Source: Streptomyces sp. V2I9
Lineage (GTDB): Bacteria > Actinomycetota > Actinomycetes > Streptomycetales > Streptomycetaceae
Length of the DNA stretch: 64,000 nucleotides
Assembly (NCBI RefSeq): GCF_030817475.1
Contig: NZ_JAUSZJ010000002.1
Location: 1,169,501-1,233,500 of the forward strand
Direction: 5' to 3'
Under the pieces are notes generated by a model, which had not been told where the DNA came from, did not search any database, and was given only the letters and a program-made list of their open reading frames with translations. This document shows positions 16,449 to 25,367 of the stretch, piece by piece. The first letter of the stretch is position 1, and each line of letters opens with the position of its first letter. The position numbers and the translations under genes are program-made.

Positions 16449-17788
16449 GGGCGATCCGCGTGCTGTTCGGCCGGCGGGCACGGCTGCGGTGGCTGCATCT
16501 GATCATCGGCGGCGCGCTGCTGATGCCGTACTTCCTCGTCGGCACGGTCCTGGTCGGCATGGCGGGCGGCGGGAAGCATCTCTTCTCCTCGCTGCCCGCC
16601 CAGTCGGCCGCGTTCGCCCTCGCCCTGCCGATGGCGGCGGTCACCGGCCTCTTCGCCCTCGTCCGGCCGCTGTGCGTGGCCGCCGCGCGTGCCCTGTGCG
16701 GGGTTCCGCCGGCCCTGCTGGCCGACGGGCCGGCCCGGACCCGGCAGGCCCGCGTGCGTACGGCCGGCTGGTACACGCTGCACCTGGCGCTCGGCGGGAT
16801 CGTCAGCGGGTGCACGCTGGCGCTGCCGCCGTTCGCGGTGGCGGTGGCCGCCCTGCCGTTCTTCGCGGGGCTGCGCGCGTCCTGGCTGCTCGACGGCCCC
16901 GAACCGCTGCGGGAGCCGTGGGTCCTGGCCCTGGCACCGGTCGCCGGGATCGCGATGCTGGTGGCCCTGGCCCTGGCCGTCGCGGCGGCCGGGGAGGTGC
17001 TGGCCCGGCGGGCCACGGTGCTGCTGGGGCCGACGCCGGAGGACCGGCTGGCCGCAGCCGAGCGCCGGGCGGCGGATCTGGCGGTACGCAACCGCCTCGC
17101 GCGGGAACTGCACGATTCGGTGGGCCACGCGCTGAGCGCGGTGACCCTCCAGGCGGGGGCGGCCCGCCGGGTCCTGGACCGCGATCCGGAGTTCGTCCGC
17201 GAGGCGCTGACGGCCATCGAGGAGACGACGCGGCGTACGGTCGGCGAACTGGACGCGGTCCTCGGGCTGCTGCGGCGGGACGGGGAGCCGGACGAGGAGG
17301 GGGCGGCGCACGGGCCGGGGCTGGACGCGCTCGGCGGGCTGCTGACGCACTGCGGGGTGCCGGTGGCGTACGAGCGGAAGGGCGACCCGGAGAACCCGCG
17401 CGTGGTGCGGCCGGACGTCTCGCGCGAGGCGTACCGGATCGTCCAGGAGGGGCTGAGCAACGCCCTGCGGCACGGCGGGGGCGCGGCGGTACGGCTGCTG
17501 GTCGCGGTACGGGAGAGGGAGCTGGAGATCGTGATGGAGAACCCGCTGGGCGAACGGCCCGCCGTGGCCCGCCCCGGAGGCGGCCGCGGGCTGCGGGGCG
17601 TCGCGGAGCGTGCCGTCCTGCTGGGCGGCCGGACCGAGGCGGGCGCGCACGGAGACTTCTGGCGGCTGACCGCCCGGCTGCCGCTGACGGCATCGGGCGC
17701 ACGCGCGGGCACGACGGGCACGGACACGACGGGGACGGGTACGACGGGGACGGGTACGGCCGGAACGGGATCGGAGGGGCGGCGATGA
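16445..17788 (+). CDS. NarL-type sensor histidine kinase with a pentapeptide-repeat tail
   Basis: 447 residues. The N-terminal half has about six hydrophobic segments. The HisKA_3 dimerisation box is RNRLARELHDSVGHALSAVTLQAG with the phospho-acceptor His at about 223, and the ATPase part has REAYRIVQEGLSNALRHGGG (N box) and GGGRGLRGVAERA (G box). After LTARLPLT the chain ends in Thr/Gly repeats (TTGTD, TTGTG, TTGTG, TAGTG) encoded by 15-bp tandem repeats at 17711-17770. The start overlaps the upstream stop and its own TGA overlaps the response regulator start. The signal is unknown. Confidence 0.9.
   Translation: MRAIRVLFGRRARLRWLHLIIGGALLMPYFLVGTVLVGMAGGGKHLFSSLPAQSAAFALALPMAAVTGLFALVRPLCVAAARALCGVPPALLADGPARTRQARVRTAGWYTLHLALGGIVSGCTLALPPFAVAVAALPFFAGLRASWLLDGPEPLREPWVLALAPVAGIAMLVALALAVAAAGEVLARRATVLLGPTPEDRLAAAERRAADLAVRNRLARELHDSVGHALSAVTLQAGAARRVLDRDPEFVREALTAIEETTRRTVGELDAVLGLLRRDGEPDEEGAAHGPGLDALGGLLTHCGVPVAYERKGDPENPRVVRPDVSREAYRIVQEGLSNALRHGGGAAVRLLVAVRERELEIVMENPLGERPAVARPGGGRGLRGVAERAVLLGGRTEAGAHGDFWRLTARLPLTASGARAGTTGTDTTGTGTTGTGTAGTGSEGRR
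17711..17770 (+). repeat. Four 15-bp tandem repeats inside the kinase gene
   Basis: Unit ACGACGGGGACGGGT: two perfect copies at 17726-17755, flanked by degenerate copies at 17711-17725 and 17756-17770. Each unit is in frame and encodes a Thr/Gly pentapeptide, so copy-number changes would keep the reading frame. Confidence 0.85.
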
Positions 17789-18447
17789 GCGGGGGCCCGG
17801 TGCGGGTGGTGCTGGCGGACGACGAGCGGATGGTGCGTACGGCGCTGCGCGTGATCCTGGACGCCGAGGAGGGCATCGAGGTCGTCGGGGAGGCGGCCAC
17901 CGGCGCGGAGGCCGTCTCCGTGGTGCGGGAGCTGCGCCCCGACGTGGTGCTGATGGACGTACGGATGCCGGAGATCGACGGCATCCGGGCCACGGAGCAG
18001 ATCCTCGCCACGTCGGCGGACCCGCCGAGGATCGTCGTCGTGACCACCTTCGAGAACGACGCGTACGTGTACGAGGCGCTGCGCGCCGGGGCGGCCGGGT
18101 TCCTGCTGAAGCGGGCGGCGGCCGAGGAACTGGTGCAGGCGGTGCGCCTGGTGGCCTGCGGTGATTCGCTCCTGTATCCGGCGGCGGTGCGCACGCTGGC
18201 CGCCGAGCACGCCGCGCGCCGGCCGGCCGCCGCCCCGGCGTGGGCGGCGCGGCTGACCGGACGCGAGGCGGACGTCCTGCGGCTGATGGCGGCGGGGCTG
18301 ACCAACGCGGAGATCGCGGGGCGGCTCTCGGTGGGACCGGCGACGGCGAAGACGCATGTGGCCGCGGTCCTCGCGAAGACCGGGGCCCGCGATCGCACCC
18401 AGGCCGTCATCGCGGCGTACACGTCCGGCTTCATCACTCCGGGCTGA
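17785..18447 (+). CDS. NarL/LuxR-family response regulator
   Basis: 220 residues. The receiver domain has the acidic pair ADD (about 11-13), the phosphorylated Asp at about 58 (VLMDVRMPEIDG) and Lys about 109 (FLLKRAA). The C-terminal LuxR HTH is at about 157-215 (LTGREADVLRLMAAGLTNAEIA...VGPATAKTHVAAVLAKTG). It is cognate to the kinase at 16445 by gene overlap (ATGA). Likely targets include its own operon. No clear terminator is visible in the 184 bases before the next gene. Confidence 0.92.
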   Translation: MSGGPVRVVLADDERMVRTALRVILDAEEGIEVVGEAATGAEAVSVVRELRPDVVLMDVRMPEIDGIRATEQILATSADPPRIVVVTTFENDAYVYEALRAGAAGFLLKRAAAEELVQAVRLVACGDSLLYPAAVRTLAAEHAARRPAAAPAWAARLTGREADVLRLMAAGLTNAEIAGRLSVGPATAKTHVAAVLAKTGARDRTQAVIAAYTSGFITPG

Positions 18448-18631
18448 GCCTGCCGCTCCGGTTCGCGGAAAGCCGGTTCCTCTGCGGAAGAAGCGGGCTC
18501 CGGCCTCCGCGCGCCGGGTGGGACAGTCCTCGCGCACCAGAGGGAAAGCCGTCCCCGCACCGGGTGAGAAAAGGGTGAGAAACGGCACGATCAGGAACGT
18601 CCGGAGGCATCCCGCTCGTCCCTCCAGCGGG

Positions 18632-20083
18632 ATGAACAAGACAATCAGGCGCGCTTCGGCCTTCTGCCTGCTCCTGGTGCTCGCCCTGCTGGTGCGGGCG
18701 ACATGGGTGCAGGGCTACCAGGCCAAGGCGCTCGCGGACGACGAGCACAACCGGCGGAAGACGATCGCGCAGTACGCGCATCCGCTCGGGGACATCATCG
18801 TGGCCGGTTCGCCGGTCACCGGATCGAAGGGGACCACGGGTGGCGACCTCCGGTACAAGCGCACGTACACCCACGGTGAGCTGTACGCGGCCGTCACCGG
18901 CTACAGCTCGCAGGCGTACGGGGCGACCCAGCTCGAAGGGATCTACGGCGACGTCCTGGACGGCACGGACGACCGGCTGAAGAACCCGAAGGATCTGCTC
19001 ACCGGCGCGCAGGCGACGCCGGGCAACGTCCTCACCACCATCGACCCGGACGTCCAGAAGGCGGCCTACGAGGCGCTCGGCGACGACAAGGGCGCCGCGG
19101 TGGCGATGGACCCGAGCACCGGGCGAATCCTCGGCATGGTCTCCACCCCCTCGTACGACCCTTCGAAGATCAGCGGGACGGGGGACGGCGACGCCTGGAA
19201 GGCGCTGCTGGACGACGAGGACAAGCCGCTGGTCAACCGGGCGCTGCGGCAGCCGCTGGCGCCGGGCTCCACCTTCAAGCTGGTGGTCGCGGCGGCGGCA
19301 CTGGAGAACGGGCTGTACGGCTCGGTCGACGAGCGCACCGACAGCCCCGATCCGTACACCCTGCCGAACACGAGCACCGTCCTGCGCAACGAGAACGCGT
19401 CCGCCCCCTGCGAGAACGCGACCCTGCGCACCGCGCTCCAGTACTCCTGCAACAACGTCTTCGCGAAAGCGGCCGTCGATCTCGGCCAGGACAAGGTGAA
19501 GGAGATGGCGGACGCGTTCGGCTTCGACACGGAGAAGCTGGACGTCCCGGTGCGGGCGGCGAGGAGCGTGTATCCGACCGGGATGGACAAGGCGCAGACG
19601 GCGCTGACGGGGATCGGCCAGTTCGAGGTCACCGCGACCCCGCTCCAGATGGCGATGGTCACCTCGGCCCTGGCCAACGGCGGTGAACTGGCCGCGCCCC
19701 ACATGGTGTCGCGGGTGACGGACGGGGACGGCACGGTACTGGAGGAGACCGGCGACGACGACACGGAGCGGGTGGTGGAGGAGTCCACGGCGAAGCAGCT
19801 GCGGAGTGCGATGGTGACGGTCGTCGAGGAGGGCACGGGAGCCAACGCCCGGATTCCCGGGGCCGAGGTCGGCGGGAAGACGGGCACCGCGCAGAACGGC
19901 GTGGACAACAGCAACACCCCGTACGCCTGGTTCACCTCGTACGCGAAGGACCGCGGGAGCGGCCAGGAGGTCGCGGTGGCCGTGATCGTCGAGGACTCGG
20001 GCTCGGCGCGCTCCGAGGTCAGCGGAAACGGGCTGGCGGCGCCGATCGCGCAGAAGATGATGAAGGCGGCGCTGGAGCGGTGA
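18632..20083 (+). CDS. Penicillin-binding transpeptidase, PbpA-type class B PBP
   Basis: 483 residues. A single N-terminal membrane anchor (FCLLLVLALLVRATW, about 12-26) precedes the periplasmic dimerisation region and the transpeptidase domain. All three active-site motifs are present: SxxK as STFK (Ser about 213, Lys about 216), SxN as SCN (about 272) and KTG as GKTGTAQ (about 416). It cross-links peptidoglycan. Streptomyces carry several PbpA-like paralogues involved in cell shape and sporulation, and this one is not next to ftsW/rodA, so it is an extra copy. The ATG at 18632 (MNKTIRRA) matches the family start; its Shine-Dalgarno is weak. Confidence 0.9.
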   Translation: MNKTIRRASAFCLLLVLALLVRATWVQGYQAKALADDEHNRRKTIAQYAHPLGDIIVAGSPVTGSKGTTGGDLRYKRTYTHGELYAAVTGYSSQAYGATQLEGIYGDVLDGTDDRLKNPKDLLTGAQATPGNVLTTIDPDVQKAAYEALGDDKGAAVAMDPSTGRILGMVSTPSYDPSKISGTGDGDAWKALLDDEDKPLVNRALRQPLAPGSTFKLVVAAAALENGLYGSVDERTDSPDPYTLPNTSTVLRNENASAPCENATLRTALQYSCNNVFAKAAVDLGQDKVKEMADAFGFDTEKLDVPVRAARSVYPTGMDKAQTALTGIGQFEVTATPLQMAMVTSALANGGELAAPHMVSRVTDGDGTVLEETGDDDTERVVEESTAKQLRSAMVTVVEEGTGANARIPGAEVGGKTGTAQNGVDNSNTPYAWFTSYAKDRGSGQEVAVAVIVEDSGSARSEVSGNGLAAPIAQKMMKAALER

Positions 20084-20242
20084 ACGAGCGGACCGGGCGG
20101 GATGCTCGCGGACCGTCCGACGGCCCCGGCCCCCCGGCCGCACGGACGGCTAGGGAATCCGCCCGATGCCGTCGCACCGCCTTACTCCGCAGCATGAGCC
20201 GCACCACAGGGGCGCGGATCACGATGCGGAGGCCGGAGCGGC

Positions 20243-21520
20243 ATGGGCGGAACGGACGGCACAGCGGCGGCGCGGGTGTTGCGGGACCCGGTGGCGGGGC
20301 GGTATCTGGCGGGGGTGGTCGTCTCCGGCTTCGGTACGTCGGCGATGTGGCTCACGGCGGGAATCTGGGTCACGTCACTGACCGGGTCGAACAGTCTGGC
20401 GGCGCTGACGGTGTGCGCGATGTGGGCCCCGGTGCCGGCGGGACCGGCGATCGGCGCGCTCGCGGACCGGGTGGGACGCAGGGCGCTGCTGGTCCGGGTG
20501 AACCTGGCGATGGCCTGCCTGCTGTCCACGCTGCTGCTGGTGGACTCGGGTCGCACGGTCTGGCTGGTCTTCGTGGTGCTGGTCCTCTACGGGGCGGGCG
20601 GCGTCCTGCTCGACGCGGCGGAGTCGGCGCTGGTCGCGGGGACCGTGCCCGCGTCGCTGCTGGCGGACTTCAACGGGCTGCGGATGACGGCCAACGAGGG
20701 CATGAAGCTGGTCGCGCCACTGGCGGGCGCGGGCCTGTACACGCGGTTCGGCGGCCCGGCCGTGGCGCTGCCGGCCGCGGCGACGTGCGTGCTGGCCGCC
20801 CTGGTCTTCGCCCGGCTGCCGGTGCGGGAGGCCCCGCGCGTCCGGGGCCCGGAGCGGGCGGAGTCCTGGCGCGATGAACTCGCCGCCGGGCTGCGGCGGA
20901 TCCGCGCCTCGGCCGTGCTGCGCCCGCTGGTCGCGGCGGGGGCGGTCACGATGCTGCTGGCCGGGGTGAACGGGGCCGTGACCTTCGCGTACCTCGACGA
21001 TGTGCTGGGCCACGCGCCCGCGTACGCGGGGGTGTTGTACGCGGTGCAGGGAGCGGGTTCCGTGGCGGTGGGGCTGCTGGTGGGGCCGCTGCTGCGCCGG
21101 CTGCCGGAGCGGGTGTTCGCGGCGGGCGGGATGGCGCTGTTCGGGCTGGCGGTGGTGGCGCGCACGGTGCCGCTGGACGTGGCGGCCCTGGCGGCGAGCG
21201 CGGCGATCGGGTTCGGCCTGCCGTGCGTCCTGATCGCGGCGACGACGGCGGTGCAGCGGGAGACGCCGGACGCGGTGCTGGGGCGTACGGCGGCGACGGC
21301 GGGCTCGCTGATGACCGCGCCCAACGCGGTGGCCCTGGCGCTGGGTGCGGGGCTCGTCGCGGTGGTGGACGTACGGGCGCTGACGGCGGTGGCCGGGGGG
21401 CTGGGGGTGCTGGCGGCGGTGGCACTGGCGGTGGGAGCACGACGCGGGGCCCCCGCCGTCCGCTCCGACGTCGATCGCGGGAGGGCGGACACCGATCGGG
21501 GGACGCCGGGGACCGTCTGA
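20243..21520 (+). CDS. MFS transporter
   Basis: 425 residues with about 10-12 hydrophobic segments. The cytoplasmic loop motif ALADRVGRRALL (about 72-83) is the MFS motif A. The middle loop RVRGPERAESWRDELAAGLRRIR separates the two halves. The C-terminal 30 residues are polar. It resembles the EntS/macrolide-efflux group of drug or siderophore exporters. GGAG lies a few bases before the ATG. Substrate unknown; there is no regulator beside it. Confidence 0.85.
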   Translation: MGGTDGTAAARVLRDPVAGRYLAGVVVSGFGTSAMWLTAGIWVTSLTGSNSLAALTVCAMWAPVPAGPAIGALADRVGRRALLVRVNLAMACLLSTLLLVDSGRTVWLVFVVLVLYGAGGVLLDAAESALVAGTVPASLLADFNGLRMTANEGMKLVAPLAGAGLYTRFGGPAVALPAAATCVLAALVFARLPVREAPRVRGPERAESWRDELAAGLRRIRASAVLRPLVAAGAVTMLLAGVNGAVTFAYLDDVLGHAPAYAGVLYAVQGAGSVAVGLLVGPLLRRLPERVFAAGGMALFGLAVVARTVPLDVAALAASAAIGFGLPCVLIAATTAVQRETPDAVLGRTAATAGSLMTAPNAVALALGAGLVAVVDVRALTAVAGGLGVLAAVALAVGARRGAPAVRSDVDRGRADTDRGTPGTV

Positions 21521-21605
21521 GCGGGGCCCGGACGACGGCGGGAACGACGGCCGGGGGCCGGAAATCCACATGACACGGGCGCGACGGGCCGGGCAGGATG
21601 CGGGC

Positions 21606-21827
21606 ATGCCGAAACCTTCCGGATTCCAGTACGAACAGCAGGGTGACCGGAGCGTCACCATCACTCATCACGGCCGTGCCGCGGGCACCCTGCGCGGCGG
21701 CCGGGCGGAGAAGTTCCTGGCCGAGGTGGGCTCGGGCGACGCCCAACTGGTGATGGCGCGGTGGACCGGGGCGTACAAGCACGGCAACGAGCGGGCGGCC
21801 CGCGACCACCCGCGCAACCGCCGCTGA
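21606..21827 (+). CDS. Small conserved actinobacterial protein of unknown function
   Basis: 73 residues (MPKPSGFQYEQQGDRSVTITHHGR...). It looks like a compact beta-hairpin and helix domain: FQYEQQGDRSVTITHHGRAAGTLRG, then RAEKFLAEVGSGDAQLVMARWTGAYKHGNER. The composition and tidy ending are protein-like, and short homologues of this form are common in Streptomyces. The frame is open slightly upstream, but ATG 21606 is the better start. It lies 75 bases before the TerD gene on the same strand. Confidence 0.65.
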   Translation: MPKPSGFQYEQQGDRSVTITHHGRAAGTLRGGRAEKFLAEVGSGDAQLVMARWTGAYKHGNERAARDHPRNRR

Positions 21828-21902
21828 GGCCGGGCCGGAGGTCGTCGTCCGGACGGCCGAAGGTAAGGGAACGGCAAAGCCGGGTCGTTCGTTACCCCGT
21901 GC

Positions 21903-23138
21903 ATGACCGCAATGACCCCCGGCTCGAACCTCCCCCTCTCCGCCGTCCGTGTGGCGGTGGACGTCGCCGCTCCGGTGCGGCTCGACGTCTCGGGCCTGCT
22001 GCTCACCGCCGACGGCAAGGTGCGCTCCGACGACGACTTCATCTTCTACAACCAGCCCTCCGGCTCCGGCGTGACGTACCGCTCCGGCGGGGGCTCCGCG
22101 CCCGACGCGATCGTGGTGGACACCGCGGCCGTCCCCCGGGGCATCGAGAAGATCGTCGTCACCGCCAGCCCGGACGCCGCGGGCCAGACCTTCCAGGGCA
22201 TCGAGCCCACCGCCACCGTGCGCGACGCGGACGACGGCAGCGCGCTCGCCACCTTCACCCCGCCGCAGCTGGGCGCCGAGACGGCGCTCGTGGTCATCGA
22301 GGTCTACCGGCGCAACGGGGCCTGGAAGGCACGCGCGGTCGGCCAGGGTTACGCGAACGGGCTGGCCGGGATCGCCACGGACTTCGGCGTCACGGTCGAG
22401 GAGCCGGCAGCCCCCGCCGCCCCGCCCGCACAGGCGGCCCCCGCCCCGGTCGCCCCGTCCCCGCCGTCCGCCCCCGCTCCGGTGGCCGCCCCCGTGGACC
22501 CGCGGATCGCTCCGCCCGCCCCGGCCGCTCCCCCGGCCCCCGCGGCGCCCGCGGGCTCGGGGAAGATCAACCTCGACAAGGGCCGGGTCAGCCTCCAGAA
22601 GAACCAGACCGTCTCCCTCGTCAAGGGCGGCGCGCCCTTGCTCTCGCGGGTCAGGATGGGCCTGGGCTGGGAGCCCGCGTTCCGCGGCAAGGACATCGAC
22701 CTGGACGCTTCGGTCATCGCCTACGGGCCCAACCGCAATCACCTGGCCAGCTGCTACTTCGGCAAGCTGACCATCCTGAACGGCGCGATCCAGCACTCCG
22801 GGGACAACCTCACCGGTGAGGGCGCGGGCGACGACGAGGTGATCATGGTGGATCTGGGCCGGATCCCCGCGGAGGCGACGGGCCTGGTCTTCACGGTGAA
22901 CTCCTTCACCGGGCAGAAGTTCAACGAGGTCGCCAAGGCGTACTGCCGGCTGATCGACGACGCGTCGGGCGAGGAGCTGGTCCGCTTCGATCTCACCGGC
23001 GCTGAGCCGCAGACGGGCGTGATGATGGCCAAGCTGATCAAGCAGTTCACCGGCGAGTGGGAGATGACCGCGATCGGCGAATTCGTGAAGTCGCGCACCG
23101 TGCGGGGCATGGTGAAGCCCGCCGCGCAGGCCCTGTAG
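21903..23138 (+). CDS. Double TerD-domain protein
   Basis: 411 residues. Two TerD/stress-protein domains are joined by a long Pro/Ala linker (about 165-225). Domain 1 has LDVSGLLLTADGKVRSDDDFIFYNQP, and domain 2 has SLQKNQTVSLVKGG, IDLDASVIAY, LTILNGAIQHSGDNLTGEGAGDDEVIMVDLGRIP, with the acidic residues that bind Ca2+ (GDDE and DLD motifs). TerD proteins are cytoplasmic calcium-binding proteins linked to tellurite and oxidative stress and to Streptomyces development. The downstream hairpin at 23157 ends the transcript. The start is MTAMTPG or the second ATG 9 bases on. Confidence 0.9.
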   Translation: MTAMTPGSNLPLSAVRVAVDVAAPVRLDVSGLLLTADGKVRSDDDFIFYNQPSGSGVTYRSGGGSAPDAIVVDTAAVPRGIEKIVVTASPDAAGQTFQGIEPTATVRDADDGSALATFTPPQLGAETALVVIEVYRRNGAWKARAVGQGYANGLAGIATDFGVTVEEPAAPAAPPAQAAPAPVAPSPPSAPAPVAAPVDPRIAPPAPAAPPAPAAPAGSGKINLDKGRVSLQKNQTVSLVKGGAPLLSRVRMGLGWEPAFRGKDIDLDASVIAYGPNRNHLASCYFGKLTILNGAIQHSGDNLTGEGAGDDEVIMVDLGRIPAEATGLVFTVNSFTGQKFNEVAKAYCRLIDDASGEELVRFDLTGAEPQTGVMMAKLIKQFTGEWEMTAIGEFVKSRTVRGMVKPAAQAL

Positions 23139-23156
23139 CCGGACCCCGGCAGCAGT

Positions 23157-23189
23157 CCGGGGCGCCCGAAGTCACTTCGGGCGCCCCGG
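23157..23189. terminator. Bidirectional terminator between TerD and the 76-residue gene
   Basis: A perfect 15-bp stem CCGGGGCGCCCGAAG/CTTCGGGCGCCCCGG with a TCA loop, between two convergent genes (stops at 23138 and 23246). Confidence 0.85.
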
Positions 23190-23245
23190 TCCGGGAGACG
23201 AGAGGTGGGGACGGGCGGCGGACGGGGTCCGCCGCACCCCGCCGC

Positions 23246-23476
23246 TCAGAGCTTGGTCAGCTTGGAGTAAGGGCTCAGGATCCTTCCCTGGCGCCCCGAG
23301 AAATCGATGAGGACCGCATCGTTGTCACCCTCGACAGCGAGAATCCTGCCGAGCCCGAACTGGTCGTGCGACACCCTGTCGCCCACATCGAAGCATTCGA
23401 CCGGTGGGGCCTCCTGGGCCGGGCGGTTGAAGGGACTGGACGGCAGGTGACGCCGGGAGCCGGCTGACTGTTTCAT
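23246..23476 (-). CDS. 76-residue protein with a CarD/UvrD C-terminal-like Tudor fold
   Basis: Starts MKQSAGSRRHLPSSPFNRPAQEAP, then ECFDVGDRVSHDQFGLGRILAVEGDNDAVLIDFSGRQGRILSPYSKLTKL. The GDRVxHxxFGxGxVxxVEG...VxFxxxG pattern is the Tudor-like domain found in the CarD N-terminus and at the C-terminus of UvrD/PcrA helicases, where it contacts RNA polymerase. A free-standing version this short could bind RNA polymerase or nucleic acid; that is inference. Start at ATG 23476; the ribosome site is weak. Conserved in Streptomyces to my knowledge, without known function. Confidence 0.75.
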   Translation of the reverse strand: MKQSAGSRRHLPSSPFNRPAQEAPPVECFDVGDRVSHDQFGLGRILAVEGDNDAVLIDFSGRQGRILSPYSKLTKL

Positions 23477-23885
23477 TGCTACGAGTATGCGCCCTGCGAT
23501 GCCCCGACGCCATGCCCGCCGAAGTCCGGGGCCCTCAGAAATACCGGATCGTAACCAGCGCTCTCCCCGGCCGACGGGCGCCCGCACCCGTCTCCAACTG
23601 CGGAAACGCCGGAACGCGGCACCGGAGAGCCCCCGGAACCCATGAGCGCGTCCCCGACGCCAAGAACACCCTTGAGGAGGGTCGGTCGAGCTGTGCTGAT
23701 CGGCGTCCGGACCGCACAGGTGACCCACGCGGGGGATCGGCCCCCGTGGCCCGCTCCCCCGCTTCACGGAAGGCCGCCTCCACCCCCGCCACGACGAGAA
23801 GGCGGGGGAGCACGCCGTCGGACGGCTGGGGCGCCTCGGTCCCGGCCCGCCCGTCGCAGCGCCCCTCGGTCCTGCCCCCCGGTCC
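23477..23885. other. Intergenic region (409 bases) with no convincing gene
   Basis: Open frames here have poor protein character. A hairpin at 23725-23749 (CCAC and GGGGG paired with CCCCC and GTGG around ATCGG, with a GC bulge) could end the transcript of the unknown gene whose stop is at 23886. The 76-residue gene must be promoted from here on the minus strand. Confidence 0.4.
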
Positions 23886-25367
23886 TCAGCCGCCCGCGCG
23901 GGAACGGGCCTTGAACGCCGCCTTGCGGGCCTCCTTGGCGGCCTTCTTGTCGCCGTGCAGGCGGCCCATGGCTTCCAGGACGTCGGCGGTGGCCGGGTGG
24001 TCGACGCGCCAGACCTCGTCGAAGAAGCCGCTGTGCTGGGTGGACAGGCCCTCGACGAGGCCCTGGAGTTCGTCCAGCTCCCCGTCGGCGTCCAGCTGGG
24101 CGGCGATGGTGTCGACGGCCAGCCAGAAGATCATCTCCTCCGGCGGTGCGGGCACGTCGGCGGCGCCGCGCTCCGCCAGCCAGACGCGGGCCAGGCCGCC
24201 GAGTTCCGGGTCGTCGAGCACCGCGCGTACGGCGGGCTCCGCCTCGGGACCGGCCAGGGCGAGGGCCTGCTGGCAGTGGAGGCGGCGCAGCGGCGCGTCC
24301 TCGTCCGCCCCGCGCGCGGCGGCCAGCAGCTCGGCTGCCGCCGCCACCGGGTCACCGGCGCCGCGGCCCGCGAGCCAGAGCTGGACCTCGGCGCGGGCTG
24401 CGGACTCCGGGTAGTGCGCGATGCCGTCGAGAAGGGCCCGCGCATCCTTGTCCGCGAGGTCGCCCACGGCGGGCGCGTCCACTCCGGCCTCGAGCATCCG
24501 GGTCCGGACGCCGTACAGCCCGAGGGGGGTGAGCTTGACCATGCCGTACCGGGTGACGTCCTCGTCGTCGGCCCCCGTGGCGGAGCCGTCCGCCGCTTCG
24601 CCCTCCTCGACCAGCAGCGCCTCGTCGACCGGCCGGTACTCGACGATCCCGATCGGTTCGAGCAGCCGGAACTGGTCGTCCAGTCGCATCATCGCCTCCG
24701 ACACCTGCTCCAGGATGTCGTCGGTGGGCTCACCCATGTCGTCGGGAACGATCATCGACGCGGCCAGGGCCGGTAGGGGGACCGGCTCCTCGCCCGCGCC
24801 GGTGTCGGCGAGGGTGAGCAGGTAGAGGTTGCCGAGCACACCGTCGAGGAACTCCGCCTCGGCCTCCGGGTCCCAGTCCAGGGCCTCGAAGTCGATCGAG
24901 CCGTCCTCGCCGACGAGTTCGGCGAAGTCGTCCAGGAAGGGCGCGGTCGCGTCGGCGTGCACGGCGTCCAGGCCGTCGAGCCAGATGGCCAGGACGTCCT
25001 GCGGTGACCCTGCGGTGAGCAGCGCCAGGTTCTCGCCCGCGGTGACGGTGCCCTCGGCCTCCGCGCCGTCGGGGCGGGCGGCCTCCTCGGGGTCCGTGAC
25101 GTCGAGGAGGCCGGTGTCCACGGCGAGCCGCCATGCCTCGCTGGCGTACGCGGCGCCGTCCTCGTCCGCCGCGAGCCCGAGGTGCTCGGCGGCGGCGGGC
25201 AGTTGGGCCTCGACGAGTTCGCCGCCCGCGCCGACCCGGGTGTCCGGTCCGGCCCAGCGGGCGAGCCGCACGGCGCGGACCAGCAGCGGAGCGGCGAGCG
25301 CTTCCCGTGCCAGTTCGGCCTCGGAGTTCAGCCGCACCGGCGGCAGGGAGGGGCGCTCAGCGGACAT
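23886..25367 (-). CDS. Large acidic protein of unknown function
   Basis: 493 residues with no signal peptide or membrane segment. The chain is rich in Ala, Glu, Asp and Leu. The first 300 residues mix helices and acidic loops (DWDPEAEAEFLDGVLGNLY, VPDDMGEPTDDILEQVSEAMMRL, DQFRLLEPIGIVEYRPVDEALL). Residues about 310-450 look like helical repeats of HEAT/TPR type (LPKDARALLDGIAHYPESAARAEVQLWL-like segments). The tail KKAAKEARKAAFKARSRAGG is strongly basic, which could bind nucleic acid. I do not recognise the family. ATG at 25367. Confidence 0.75.
   Translation of the reverse strand: MSAERPSLPPVRLNSEAELAREALAAPLLVRAVRLARWAGPDTRVGAGGELVEAQLPAAAEHLGLAADEDGAAYASEAWRLAVDTGLLDVTDPEEAARPDGAEAEGTVTAGENLALLTAGSPQDVLAIWLDGLDAVHADATAPFLDDFAELVGEDGSIDFEALDWDPEAEAEFLDGVLGNLYLLTLADTGAGEEPVPLPALAASMIVPDDMGEPTDDILEQVSEAMMRLDDQFRLLEPIGIVEYRPVDEALLVEEGEAADGSATGADDEDVTRYGMVKLTPLGLYGVRTRMLEAGVDAPAVGDLADKDARALLDGIAHYPESAARAEVQLWLAGRGAGDPVAAAAELLAAARGADEDAPLRRLHCQQALALAGPEAEPAVRAVLDDPELGGLARVWLAERGAADVPAPPEEMIFWLAVDTIAAQLDADGELDELQGLVEGLSTQHSGFFDEVWRVDHPATADVLEAMGRLHGDKKAAKEARKAAFKARSRAGG

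Noticed and set aside
23642..23914. Short frames in the 409-base gap upstream of the 76-residue gene
   Set aside because: Biased Arg/Pro content, no ribosome site and no plausible domains.
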